64,000 bases of DNA from Sphingomonas phyllosphaerae (GTDB lineage: Bacteria > Pseudomonadota > Alphaproteobacteria > Sphingomonadales > Sphingomonadaceae). Each line of letters begins with the position of its first letter. Within the stretch, counting starts at the first letter, position 1. Location: positions 1,247,001-1,311,000 of the forward strand of contig JAQIJC010000001.1 in assembly GCA_036946405.1 (NCBI GenBank), written 5' to 3'. A model generated the notes under the pieces. That model saw only the letters and a list, made by a program, of their open reading frames with translations, ran no database searches and had not been told where the DNA came from. A program made the translations under genes and the position numbers. This document shows, piece after piece, positions 43,110 through 51,746 of this stretch.

Positions 43110-43342
43110 GCGCCCGGACGCTTGCTCAGGCAAAGCGTGATGGAAGCCCAGCCGCGCACGGCCGCTTCCTGCGGATCAAGGACGTCATCGCGACGGTCGG
43201 GCTCAGCCGCACTTCGATCTACCGAATGGTCGGGGCAGGGGACTTTCCGAAGCCGATCCAGCTCACCGCTCGATCGGTCGGCTGGTGGGAAGCCGACGTG
43301 TCGAAGTGGCTGGATGAACGCCTTTCCGCTGCCTCAGCGTGA
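43106..43342 (+). CDS. alpA: AlpA-family excision/transcription regulator
   Basis: 78 residues: FLRIKDVIATVGLSRTSIYR is the MerR-like HTH of AlpA proteins, followed by the characteristic FPKPIQLTARSVGW and WLDERL. AlpA proteins act as excisionase-type factors or activators of integrase genes in P4-like elements. It is the last gene before the right border. Confidence 0.88.
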   Translation: MSARTLAQAKRDGSPAAHGRFLRIKDVIATVGLSRTSIYRMVGAGDFPKPIQLTARSVGWWEADVSKWLDERLSAASA

Positions 43343-43349
43343 CAATCTT

Positions 43350-43370
43350 GGGGGCACCGCAGGGGGCACC
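43350..43370 (+). repeat. Tandem GGGGGCACC pair, candidate right attachment region
   Basis: GGGGGCACC at 43350 and again at 43362 (12-bp period), eight bases after the AlpA-type stop, enclosed by ATCTTG and CAAGAT. The spacing matches that of the TACCC(C)G pairs in the dispersed repeats (whose complement is C/G-GGGTA), and tandem G-rich motifs are typical around attachment sites of P4-type integrases. Confidence 0.45.
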
Positions 43371-43460
43371 GATTACGCAAGATCAAAAGAAAATGACGGT
43401 TTTTAAGGGTTTGATAAGCATGATCCGGCAGCAGTCCCTTCCACCAACCCTTCGTTCCGT

Positions 43461-43703
43461 GTCGGGAGCACCTTCGAGAAGGTGGCGCGCGACGGGCATG
43501 CCAGCCAGCAGGCGGGCTGGTCAGCGCACGGCGCGGCCATCGTGCTCAACAGCTTCGTCAACGACGTTTTTCCGACGATCGGCCCGCTCCCGATCTCGGC
43601 GCCCGGCTACCGCTACGTCCAGGGCATCACGCAGTGGATGGAGCTACAGCTCGAGAAGGGCGGTATCCGGCCCGCGATCTACCGCAAGCGGCAATTCCGC
43701 TGA
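43461..43703 (+). pseudogene. Remnant of a third tyrosine recombinase
   Basis: The translation VGSTFEKVARDGHASQQAGW and the following AAIVLNSFVNDVF closely match the core-binding domain of the integrase at 1-1254 (VGSTFERVAREWHVSQKAGW). There is no N-terminal arm-binding part, and the match is lost after LPISA; the frame stops at 43703. It marks an older integration event at the right border of the prophage. Confidence 0.8.
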
Positions 43704-44026
43704 TGTGACGCCACCGCTCAGCAGCGCGGGCACTTGCCGGCGGAGCACCAGTGCCTCGAACGCCGAGTAGAGAGCGCAAATTTACTGTCGATCATTTGCC
43801 GATCATCCAGTTTTGTCATCTTTTGAAGAATTGTACAAAACATCCCTTCTGGCATTCGGTAAGATGACTCCATTTTTGCAGTAACTTAGTCTAAGAGAGT
43901 GGCCGCAACGAGTCGTTGCTTGAAGATTGCGGCTGATCGACCGATGCATACCGGTCGCGTCCTTCTTGTTACAAGCCTGCGCGATAAGCCGCCTTGATGT
44001 TGCAATCGCAAAAACAGGAGCTGGAT
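43704..44026. other. Border region without a gene
   Basis: A comparatively AT-rich stretch. GTTTTGT (43810) and ACAAAAC (43835) form an inverted repeat. It probably holds the promoter of the following small gene; no coding region is supported. Confidence 0.4.
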
Positions 44027-44335
44027 ATGAGTGAGCTTCATCTCGATCTCTCGAAAGCTGTGTTCGTCGATACCGACGATCTTTCCAAGGTCGATCTCGC
44101 GGCCGGCGGATCGCCGCACCGTCTCTCGAGTGGCAACACGATCTCCGTCGAGAACGTCGACGGCAAATCCGCTCCGATCGTGCGGGATGCCGGCGGAAAA
44201 GAGTTGAAGTCGTACAACGTGACGTCGTTCGACGTCGCCGGCGGCCGATATTGCTGGATCTGCTTTCAACCCACCAACGGACCGTATCAGTGCTTCCGCG
44301 TTCCCTGCGGCACGATCTCGGTCGAGCCGATGTGA
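44027..44335 (+). CDS. Small Cys-containing protein, possible Gly-Gly leader peptide precursor
   Basis: 102 residues from ATG 44027, with AGGAG six bases upstream. The N-terminus is acidic and amphipathic and contains LSKVDLAAGG, a double-glycine pattern like peptide leaders cut by C39 peptidases. The rest has four cysteines near the end (CWICFQPT and QCFRVPC). No exporter, modification or immunity gene is visible nearby. It could equally be an ordinary small cytosolic protein. Confidence 0.6.
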   Translation: MSELHLDLSKAVFVDTDDLSKVDLAAGGSPHRLSSGNTISVENVDGKSAPIVRDAGGKELKSYNVTSFDVAGGRYCWICFQPTNGPYQCFRVPCGTISVEPM

Positions 44336-44545
44336 GGACAACAGAGCCTCGGGCGCTCGTATGATTCGATCGTAAACGTCACATCTGGGGGGCTCGCGTC
44401 GACGCGCGTTCGCGCCGGTGCGAGCCTTGCGGTGCAGTTGTCAATCAAACCCATGTTCCTGCAATGTTCTTGCGAATCATGCTGGGATCGGCGTAGCGTG
44501 CCGCATCGCCGATCGCCGGCGCATCGACATCGAAGGAGCCCTGGC

Positions 44546-44749
44546 ATGGAGCACGACCTCCTGCTGCGTGCGGCCGCGCGCGCGATCTACGACACCTGCT
44601 ATCCAAGCGACGACTGGTCGCCGACCGGCTTCGACGAGGCCGAGCGCTGCGCGACGGTCCACTATCGCCAGGCGGTCGACGCCGCGATGCAGGCGCGCGC
44701 GGTGCTGCTGGTGCGCGGCGAGCAATTGCCCTTGCCGGCGCTCGCGTGA
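44546..44749 (+). CDS. Hypothetical 67-residue protein
   Basis: ATG 44546 follows GAAGGAG at seven bases. Helical protein beginning MEHDLLLRAAARAIYDTCYP, with a central DWSPTGFDEAERCATVHYR. No family recognised. The 229 bases after it contain no supported gene. Confidence 0.6.
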   Translation: MEHDLLLRAAARAIYDTCYPSDDWSPTGFDEAERCATVHYRQAVDAAMQARAVLLVRGEQLPLPALA

Positions 44750-44978
44750 TGCGCGGATGTGGCCGGAACGCCCAATACGCTCGTTGGATCGATCAGCCTG
44801 ACCTGCGCCGCCTGCGGGGCGGGCGAGGTTCACGACCAGAAGGCGCTGATCGGGAACCCCGCCAAGTCGGCCCATCGTCAGGCGCTTGTGCGATATTGAC
44901 CTGAATTCTTGATCTTCCACACCGGTCCTTAATCACATTTGCTGCAAAGCCCTTCCATCAAGGGGGGCTTGAATAGCG

Positions 44979-46265
44979 GTGCTGGTAACGATCAAGACGG
45001 AGGATGCGCGGCTCGGCATGTTCGTTCACGCCGTCGCGGGCGGGTGGATGGCCAGCCCGTTCTGGCGCCGGCAGTTCGTGCTCGACAAGGCCGCCGACCT
45101 GAAGAAGCTCCGCGAGGGCGGGATCGCGGAGATCGTGATCGACCTGTCGAAGGGCATCGGCCCGATGGCGGCCCCGCAGGTCGCTGCGCCGGACCCGGTC
45201 GGGGTGGACGCCAGGCCATCGCAATCCCAGCCCGCTCCGCCCTGTCCCGAAGAACCGCATCTCCGCGCCCGCCGCCGCCGCTTGCCGATGTCACCCGAGC
45301 AACGCGCACAGGCGATGGTCGACGCATCGAAGGTCGTGGTGAAGGCGATGTTCGATGACGTTCGGCTCGGCCGCGCGCTCGATGTTGACGCGCTGGCACC
45401 GATCGCCGACCGGATCGTCGAATCGGTGACGCGCGACGCCGCGGCGATGCTGAACGTCACGCGGCTCAAGTCCAAGGACGAATATACCTACGTCCATTCG
45501 ATCGCCGTCGCCGCGCTACTGGTCCATTTCGCGCAGACGCTGAAACTGCCCGAAGCAGAGGTCAGCGCGCTCGGGCTCGCCGGGCTGCTCCACGATATCG
45601 GCAAGATGGCGGTGCCCAAGGCGCTGCTCGACAAGCCCGGCAAGCTGGAGCCGCCCGAAATGGCGGTGCTGCGCCACCATCCCGAAAAGGGCCATGCGCT
45701 GTTGAGCGCCGGACGCGCGCTGCCCGAAGTGGTGCTGGACGTGTGCCTCCACCATCACGAGCGATGCGATGGCCGCGGCTATCCCAAGGGACTGCGCGGC
45801 GATCAATTGTCGCTGGCGGCACGAATGAGTTCGATCTGCGACGTCTATGACGCGGTCACCTCGCAACGTCCGTACAAGCGGCCATGGTCGCCGAGTGAGG
45901 CGCTGTCGCGGATGCGCTCGTGGAGCGGGCATTTCGACGCCGAACTGCTCGATCGCTTCATCGAGAGCATCGGCATCCACCCGGTCGGCGGTCTGGTGCG
46001 GCTCGAATCGAGCCGGCTGGCAATCGTGATCGCGGGCAACGATCAGGAGCCGACCCAGCCGCGCGTCCGCGTCTTCTACGATATCCCGGCGCAGCGCTTC
46101 ATCGCGCCCTATGACCTGACCGCGACGATCGCGGCCGATCCGATCCATCGCGCCGAATGTGGGCAGCGCTGGTTCGGGGAGCGCTGGGACGCGCTCGAGA
46201 TCGAGATACTGGACGGCCGTTCGTCCGCCATCAGCCTTGCGACGTCGAAGGGAGCCCTGTCGTGA
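44979..46265 (+). CDS. HD-GYP cyclic-di-GMP phosphodiesterase
   Basis: 428 residues from GTG 44979 (AAGGGGGG about 11 bases upstream). An N-terminal DUF3391-type domain (ARLGMFVHAVAGGWM) precedes the HD-GYP domain: LLHDIGKMAVPKALL (about 210), HHPEKGH, HHHERCDGRGYPKGL (about 264) and DVYDAVTSQRPYK. These metal and GYP residues are complete, so it should hydrolyse c-di-GMP. It overlaps the diguanylate cyclase gene by four bases; the pair would turn one second messenger over. Confidence 0.93.
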   Translation: MLVTIKTEDARLGMFVHAVAGGWMASPFWRRQFVLDKAADLKKLREGGIAEIVIDLSKGIGPMAAPQVAAPDPVGVDARPSQSQPAPPCPEEPHLRARRRRLPMSPEQRAQAMVDASKVVVKAMFDDVRLGRALDVDALAPIADRIVESVTRDAAAMLNVTRLKSKDEYTYVHSIAVAALLVHFAQTLKLPEAEVSALGLAGLLHDIGKMAVPKALLDKPGKLEPPEMAVLRHHPEKGHALLSAGRALPEVVLDVCLHHHERCDGRGYPKGLRGDQLSLAARMSSICDVYDAVTSQRPYKRPWSPSEALSRMRSWSGHFDAELLDRFIESIGIHPVGGLVRLESSRLAIVIAGNDQEPTQPRVRVFYDIPAQRFIAPYDLTATIAADPIHRAECGQRWFGERWDALEIEILDGRSSAISLATSKGALS

Positions 46266-47368
46266 ACGCCTCGTCTTCGATCCCCGTCGCGTCGCGGCGC
46301 CGTCGCGGAATGCTGGGCTGGTTCGGTAGCGACGATCCCGCGCCCGCCACGCCGCCGCCACCCCCGCCGCCGGCAGGCAGCGTCTCGCAACAGCGCACCA
46401 CCATGCTGCGCCGGCTGTTCGACGATATCGGCACGCTACTCTTCTCGCATGCGCTGACGCCATCGCCCTGCGCTTATAGCGTGCTCCATGCCTATGTCTC
46501 CGGTGAGGATCCAGCGACGGGGGAGGCGGTCGCCGAGCAATTGCGCAGCGGACAGGGCCTGAGCGACGCAAGCATCGCGAGGATCGCGGCGCGCAACGAT
46601 GCGGCGCAGGCCGGTGCGCTCAGCCGGATCGCCGATGCGCTGGAGGCGCGGATCGGAGACTGCCTTGCCGCGGTCGGCGAGTCGCGCGGCTCCGCGGAGA
46701 CGTTCGGCAACGCGCTGCATGTCGAGGCCGGTCGATTGAGCAGCGATCCGCAAGCGACGATCGCGCGGATCATCGGGCTGACCGAGGCTGCGGTCGAGGC
46801 GGCACGACTGGTCGAGGCGCAACTCCACAATGCGCGGCAGGAGGCCGATGCGCTGCGCAACGAGCTGCACCGGGCGCGCCAGGCCGCCGAGCACGATCAC
46901 CTGACCGGCTTGCCCAACCGCCGCAGTTTCGAACAGCGGCTGCGCGCGACGATCGGCGGCGCGGAGGGCGGCAAGGCGGTGGTCGCGTTGATCGACATCG
47001 ACGACTTCAAGCAGGTCAACGACCGGTTCGGTCATCCCGCGGGCGACCGCGTGCTCAAGTTCGTCGCAGCCTTCGTTCGCGCCGCCTTGCCGCGCGACGT
47101 GCTGCTGGCACGCTACGGCGGCGAGGAATTTGCATTGCTGTTCACGGGCATGTCGCTCGATCAGGCGGCCGCGGCGCTCGAAAAGGTGCGTGAGCGACTG
47201 TCGCAGCGCTCGCTGGTGCATCAGGAAACCGGCGCGTCGATCGGGCACATCACCTTCTCGGCAGGTATTTCGAAGGTCACCGACGAAGACGCGCTGACCG
47301 CCGCCGACCGCGCGCTCTACGCGGCGAAGAACCGCGGCAAGAACCAGATCGCGCGGGCCGATGCGTGA
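46262..47368 (+). CDS. GGDEF diguanylate cyclase
   Basis: 368 residues from GTG 46262, overlapping the phosphodiesterase stop. A Pro-rich N-terminus (residues 25-38) and a helical sensory/dimerisation region precede the GGDEF domain with HDHLTGLPNRRSFEQRL and the active-site loop RYGGEEF. The usual RxxD inhibitory site is not in register (PRDVLLARY), so product inhibition may be absent. No membrane segment is seen. It synthesises c-di-GMP. Confidence 0.92.
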   Translation: MNASSSIPVASRRRRGMLGWFGSDDPAPATPPPPPPPAGSVSQQRTTMLRRLFDDIGTLLFSHALTPSPCAYSVLHAYVSGEDPATGEAVAEQLRSGQGLSDASIARIAARNDAAQAGALSRIADALEARIGDCLAAVGESRGSAETFGNALHVEAGRLSSDPQATIARIIGLTEAAVEAARLVEAQLHNARQEADALRNELHRARQAAEHDHLTGLPNRRSFEQRLRATIGGAEGGKAVVALIDIDDFKQVNDRFGHPAGDRVLKFVAAFVRAALPRDVLLARYGGEEFALLFTGMSLDQAAAALEKVRERLSQRSLVHQETGASIGHITFSAGISKVTDEDALTAADRALYAAKNRGKNQIARADA

Positions 47369-47443
47369 TAAGGGGCGGCGATCCTGTGAAAGGGTGATCC
47401 GGTCTGAAGAGAGAATGGAGATGCCGTCTGGCAGCGGATTCGA

Positions 47444-47815
47444 TCAAGATGGTCGGGCGATCAATGGCATGGCTGTCCCCCCGCCGCGCTCCGCCCAACG
47501 TTCCGCGAAGCCGTACAAGGGAAGGATCAGGCGAACGAATTCGGCACCCTCCGCGGTGAGGTAATACCCATGCCCCTTTTGCATCGCGACCAAACCCGCG
47601 TGGCGCAATTCGTGGAGACGGGCGTTGAGGCTGCTGGGTGGCGCGCAATCGCAGCGCTCGCGCAGAGCGCGCGCCGTTAGCGCGGTTTCCCGAAGCTCCC
47701 ATAGAATTCGCAACGTCCACCGGCGGCCGACAAGATCGAGCAGAGCCATGATCGGCTTACCCGTTTGCGATCCGCGGACGCTGCGATCCGAGGCGGGCGA
47801 TCTATCGGTTACCAT
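47444..47815 (-). CDS. HxlR-family winged-helix regulator
   Basis: 123 residues: ALLDLVGRRWTLRILWELRE, then SSLNARLHELRHAGLVAMQK and GYYLTAEGAEF match the HxlR order. Two cysteines (ERCDCAP) lie in the recognition region; cysteines in HxlR proteins often sense quinones or electrophiles. It is divergent from the carboxymuconolactone decarboxylase-type gene, with a palindrome between them, and probably represses that gene and itself. Confidence 0.87.
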   Translation of the reverse strand: MVTDRSPASDRSVRGSQTGKPIMALLDLVGRRWTLRILWELRETALTARALRERCDCAPPSSLNARLHELRHAGLVAMQKGHGYYLTAEGAEFVRLILPLYGFAERWAERGGGTAMPLIARPS

Positions 47816-47837
47816 ATTGCCTTCCGCTACAAAAGAT

Positions 47838-47850
47838 GTAGCAACGCTAC
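47838..47850. promoter_or_regulatory. Candidate HxlR operator
   Basis: GTAGC-AAC-GCTAC is a perfect inverted repeat in the 52-bp divergent region; further GTAGC occurs at 47864. Its position overlaps both likely promoters. Confidence 0.6.
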
Positions 47851-47867
47851 GTTACATTTGGTGTAGC

Positions 47868-48443
47868 ATGGAAGCGGCTGTGGCAACGATCGATCCTCTT
47901 GTTCCGCGCTACAGCGCGGAGGTGCAGCGTCGCTTCGATGCGGTGACGCCCCCTGGCGCAGAGCCCCTGTTGCTCTTCCGCGTGATGGCGAAAAGTGCGC
48001 GTGCATGGAGCAAGCTGGTAGGGGGCAGCTTGCTGGACCCCGGCCCGTTGACCTTGCGGCAGCGCGAGATCGTGATCGATCGTACCTGCGCGCTGATCGG
48101 ATGCGAATATGAGTGGGGTGTTCATGTGGCGCTCTTCGCGGGGGCCGCGGGCCTGCAAAGCGCCGAGATCGCAGCGACCGTTTATGGCGAAGCAAGCGCC
48201 CCCTGCTGGACCCCCGCCGAAAGCCTTCTCGTCGCGGCGGCCGACGCGCTGGTCGCCAGAGGCAAGCTGAACGCACTCGAGGTCGCCGAGCTGAAGGTAC
48301 ATTTCAGCGAAGAACAGATCATCGAGATCATCCAGCTCTGTGGATACTATCGGACCATCGGCTATCTGGTGGGCACTTTCGACCTTCCGCTCGAAGAATT
48401 TGGTGCTCGTTTCGAGAAGAATTCGAAACCTTGCGGGGCGTGA
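47868..48443 (+). CDS. Carboxymuconolactone decarboxylase-family protein
   Basis: 191 residues from ATG 47868. LTLRQREIVIDRTCALIGCE and YEWGVHVALF carry the Glu/Cys/His pattern of the CMD/AhpD-like family; ADALVARGKL and EEQIIEIIQLCGYYR fit its second half. Such proteins act as decarboxylases or peroxidase-like antioxidants. Divergent control by an HxlR regulator with cysteines supports a role in electrophile or peroxide stress. Confidence 0.85.
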   Translation: MEAAVATIDPLVPRYSAEVQRRFDAVTPPGAEPLLLFRVMAKSARAWSKLVGGSLLDPGPLTLRQREIVIDRTCALIGCEYEWGVHVALFAGAAGLQSAEIAATVYGEASAPCWTPAESLLVAAADALVARGKLNALEVAELKVHFSEEQIIEIIQLCGYYRTIGYLVGTFDLPLEEFGARFEKNSKPCGA

Positions 48444-48832
48444 GCATGGGGAGAGAAAAGGGGTGGCGGCGATGGAAGCGCTTTTCGGGGGTGGGCGGTA
48501 GCCACAGGACCTCGTCGTCGAGCGTTAGCGGTTCCTCTTTCCGGCCATCCACCACGTGAGCGCTCAGGTCGGGAGCGACGCGGTCCGCTCGTCTCTTCAC
48601 GGACCCAGTCAAGCCTCTCGGTCATAGACCATTCCGTACCCAAGTTCGTACCGGGTTCGGGGGGTAAGCGACAGGTTTTGGGGCTGTTCGAAAAGCTTCC
48701 AACGCTAATCCCGCACCCTAACAAAGTGCTTCTCTCACGAGAGCAACACGCTCACGCACGTTGCGTCGTACACGCTAACAAAATCGATTTCGCAGCGAAG
48801 AAACGCTAACGAAGTTGTTGCCCTCGATTGCC
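48444..48832. other. Long gap with repeated CTAAC motifs
   Basis: About 390 bases without a supported gene. ACGCTAA(C/T) occurs at about 48702, 48772 and 48802, and CCTAACAAAG at 48717. The repeats are short and unevenly spaced. The gap separates the CMD gene from the HNH relic that converges on it. Confidence 0.4.
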
Positions 48833-48860
48833 AAAAAAAAGCCGACCAGCGATGGTCGGC
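48833..48860 (-). terminator. Rho-independent terminator of the HNH-type gene
   Basis: On the minus strand GCCGACCA-TCGC-TGGTCGGC is followed by eight T residues, 28 bases beyond the HNH-type gene's stop. A classical intrinsic terminator. Confidence 0.88.
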
Positions 48861-48888
48861 CAAAGCAGTGTCCAAATCAGGAAAAACG

Positions 48889-49680
48889 CTAGTCCTGGTA
48901 CCGGCTTCCCGTGAGGACGTAGCCTAGCAGGAAGCGGCCGTCGCACATCAAAAACGTAGGCGGCCGCCTTCGTGTGCAAGAACGTTGTCCGCGTTCGCCA
49001 CGTCCCGCACCGCTCGACAGCAGTTTCCGCAGATCCTGCAGCCTGTCCTCGAAGACTGCCGCTCTGCGGCGGGCTAGGACATCGCGGTTCAGCCTGAACG
49101 TCTCGAAGGTTATCGCCGCTCGCGGGCTCAGCGAGACGAGGGTCCCGTCCAGCTTCGGCGTGAAGTGGCGATCGTATCCGGTCTCGCGGCTCGGGTCGAT
49201 GAGCATATTGCGCTCGTTCGGCGGGTAGTTCGGCCACAGTCCCGAACCGCGTTCGACGTAGCTTCTTACCTGCTGTGGGCTCGGCAGGCTGCATCGCGAG
49301 CCTTCGACGGGAAAAAGCGGTTCGGCCGGTCTGCACTCGTCGCAGATGGGCAGGGGGTTCTGCCAGGCGTCCGCGAGCCAGACGTAGAACAGGTGCGCGT
49401 CCTTGCGGCTGGCGGCCGGCAGTGCGTTTCCGGCCGGTCTGAATCTATGCGCCGAGAGATCGACGACGCTCTCGCAGAAGGCGCAGCGGCCATTGGTGAA
49501 CGCGGCCAGTGCCTGCACCAGCGCCGGCTCCGCGGCGTCGATGCCGAAGTGCGCCACGCTGGTCTGCGAACGCCGTCCCTTCTCGAGCGACATGAAGTCG
49601 AGCATCAGCTGACGGGATCGCTTCGCCTCCGCGGAGTTGAGGATTCCCGGCGCTTCCTTCGGCCGAGATACGTGCTGCAT
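48889..49680 (-). CDS. HNH-type nuclease-like protein, probably C-terminally altered
   Basis: 263 residues from ATG 49680 (GGGGGAG nine bases upstream). The pattern NGRCAFCES, HRFRPAG, FYVWLADAWQNPLPICDECR and FPVEG matches HNH-like proteins of the TIGR02646 type, which often accompany ATPases in defence loci. The normal C-terminal domain is short: after LNRDVLARRRAA the sequence becomes basic and low in structure, suggesting truncation or frameshift. No partner ATPase is nearby. It has its own terminator. Confidence 0.65.
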   Translation of the reverse strand: MQHVSRPKEAPGILNSAEAKRSRQLMLDFMSLEKGRRSQTSVAHFGIDAAEPALVQALAAFTNGRCAFCESVVDLSAHRFRPAGNALPAASRKDAHLFYVWLADAWQNPLPICDECRPAEPLFPVEGSRCSLPSPQQVRSYVERGSGLWPNYPPNERNMLIDPSRETGYDRHFTPKLDGTLVSLSPRAAITFETFRLNRDVLARRRAAVFEDRLQDLRKLLSSGAGRGERGQRSCTRRRPPTFLMCDGRFLLGYVLTGSRYQD

Positions 49681-49884
49681 CGATCCCATCTCCCCCGTCC
49701 CCGGCCTAGTATGCATTGGCGTCGGGCAAGTGCAACGCCAGGGACAGCCGGCGTCATTCCGCCGACCCCCTCGTTGCAGCTTGAGCGCACCGAGCATTGC
49801 GGGAACGCGTACGAGATCTTCCGCATGACGAATTCTCTCAGCGCGAGAAATGGAGTATGCTCAGGCACTCCGGGGGGAAGATGC

Positions 49885-50901
49885 ATGCGCCACAAGCTCG
49901 CGTTGTTCGCCGTCTCGCTAGCCATCACGTTGCTCGCGGGTGCCTCGCCAGCGAGAGCATGGGGTAAGTTCGGCCACCTCACCGTCTGCGAACTCGCCTA
50001 TCGCAACTTCACTCCCACGACCCGGGCTGCCGTCAAGGACCTGCTCGCCACGGACCATGGCGGCATCAAGGTGAAGGGTCGCGGAAGGCTGCCGGATCGC
50101 TGGTACACCTCCTTCAACTTGGGTTGCCTGGAAGAGGACGAATTGCCGCGGCGCCATCGGGAGGACCACTTCATCAACGTCGCGCGAAGCGTGACCGCGA
50201 TCGAGGACGGTTCCTGTCCCGAGGCCGGAGAATGCATCCTCGCCGGCATCGCTCGCGACCTGGCAATCCTCAGGGACACGTCGCGGCCGCGCGAGGAGCG
50301 CGTCTTCGCGCTCATGGCGCTGGGCCACTGGGTAGGCGACATCCATCAGCCGCTCCACATCTCCTTCGCCGACGACCGCGGAAGCAACGGGATCGAGGCG
50401 AAGCTCCAGGGGCGCTGCGGGACCGCGGCAGGCAAGCCGGACAATCTCCATGCCGTGTGGGACAACTGCCTACTGGAGGCGGGCCTATTCGAGCGCGTGC
50501 GGCAGCGTCAGGACTTCCGGCGGAGCTGGAGCCGGAATACGATCACATACCGCGCCGTCGACACGCTGCAGGCCAATACCGATCTGGCGACGGAGCAGGC
50601 GATCGTCGCCCAGGGGAAGCCTAGGGCGTGGGCGCAGGAGTCGTATGCCGTCACGCTCGAGCCTGGCGTCCTGTACTGCGTCCGGTCGGCTGGAGGCTGC
50701 GCCTATTCGGACAGCCAGCGCGAGCTGACCCGTTCCGCACCGCAGCGGCTGCAGCCGATCACGCAGCAGTATCTCATGCTCTACGCCCCCGTCGCTGAGG
50801 AAAGGATCAGGCGCGCAGGCTATCGTCTGGCCCACCTGGTCAACTCTGCACTCGATCCCGCGTACATGGGGCCGTCGCGCGACCGGAGCCAGCCCGAATG
50901 A
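49885..50901 (+). CDS. Secreted S1/P1-type nuclease
   Basis: 338 residues from ATG 49885 (GGGGGGAAG upstream). Signal peptide MRHKLALFAVSLAITLLAGA then SPARA; the mature protein begins WGKFGH, the required N-terminal Trp and His zinc ligands. Other ligands are visible in EDHFINVAR, LGHWVGDIHQPLHISFADD and NLHAVWDN. These enzymes cut single-stranded DNA and RNA in the periplasm or outside. It overlaps the patatin-like gene by four bases. Confidence 0.92.
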   Translation: MRHKLALFAVSLAITLLAGASPARAWGKFGHLTVCELAYRNFTPTTRAAVKDLLATDHGGIKVKGRGRLPDRWYTSFNLGCLEEDELPRRHREDHFINVARSVTAIEDGSCPEAGECILAGIARDLAILRDTSRPREERVFALMALGHWVGDIHQPLHISFADDRGSNGIEAKLQGRCGTAAGKPDNLHAVWDNCLLEAGLFERVRQRQDFRRSWSRNTITYRAVDTLQANTDLATEQAIVAQGKPRAWAQESYAVTLEPGVLYCVRSAGGCAYSDSQRELTRSAPQRLQPITQQYLMLYAPVAEERIRRAGYRLAHLVNSALDPAYMGPSRDRSQPE

Positions 50902-51551
50902 GCGTCGAGAGCGAGGGATTTGGTGCAACGGGCGAAGGTCCTCAGGCGCTACCTGATTTCGAAGCCGCGCAGTTCGACCTCACCGATCCTCCCGAATGCG
51001 ACATGGTCATGAAGGGCGGCGTCACCTCCGGGATCGTCTACCCCTACGCGATCCTCCAGATCGCCACCAAGTTCCGCTTGCGGTCCCTGGGCGGCACCTC
51101 GGCCGGCGCGATCGCTGCCGCTTTCGCGGCGGCCGCCGAATACGGCCGGCAGACGGGGAGGCCGGAGGCCTTTCTCGTCCTCAAGAACTATTGCGACGAG
51201 CTGCCCGAGCGGCTCCTCTCGCTGTTCCAGCCGACACCGGACCTCGAGCCTGCAGTCCAGAGCGTGAAGGCCGCGATGGCGAGCGGTGGCGTCGGGCCGC
51301 TGCTCCGACGCGGTCTGTCGAACGCGGCGCTTCCGGCGCTCGCCGGTGCGTCGGTGGCGGGAGGCACGGCGTGGCTCGCGCAGCCGAGCGTACTCGCCAC
51401 CGGGCTGGCGGCGACGCTGGGCGCCGTGATTGCAGGAGGGTTCGTTCGCACCATAGGGCGTCCACTTGGTGGCGTCGCCGCCCAGCCCCTCGGCGTCGAG
51501 GATGCCCTGAACCTCGCCTTCAGTGCCTGCCGCAAGCAGTCGCATGAATAG
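50898..51551 (+). pseudogene. Patatin-like phospholipase, 3' truncated
   Basis: 217 residues: MKGGVTSGIVYPYAILQ supplies the oxyanion loop and GGTSAGAIAAAF the Gly-x-Ser-x-Gly nucleophile. The catalytic Asp (DG motif) expected further on is absent: the frame stops 135 bases before an IS copy. A hydrophobic patch near 150-185 remains. Probably cut by an IS-linked deletion and inactive. It is coupled to the nuclease gene, so the pair once formed an operon. Confidence 0.75.
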
Positions 51552-51746
51552 TTCACGCTTCGACATCAGCTTCTCCCCCGATCCGCCGCATGCGCAGAGG
51601 CAAAAAGCCCTTGTCCATTGGTGCCGTGCGAACTCCCCGTGAGCATCATCATCACGCGAGACTTCTCACGATGCAAGTCGTGCCTAGGGTCAGGACCCAT
51701 TGTTGTGAGCGTCGCGATCTGATTCAGGCTCCGCGAGGAGACCGGG

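Larger units (their letters stand above)
2214..43342. mobile_element. Lambda/HK97-like tailed prophage with cassette-like cargo
   Basis: The region holds an intact integrase at the left end, a nearly complete siphophage-type morphogenesis set (terminase, portal, protease, capsid, connectors, tube, tape measure, tip), lysis genes, a repressor/Cro switch and an AlpA-type excision regulator at the right end. Attachment sites are not proven. The left edge is placed at the integrase stop and the right edge at the AlpA-type stop, just before a tandem GGGGGCACC motif. No replication genes are recognisable. The region between the early regulators and the repressor (32.8-40.1 kb) is filled with repeat-separated cargo genes and one IS copy. 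Confidence 0.88.

Noticed and set aside
46262..47368. GGDEF protein as degenerate
   Set aside because: The active-site loop GGEEF and the surrounding residues are intact; only the inhibitory RxxD is missing.
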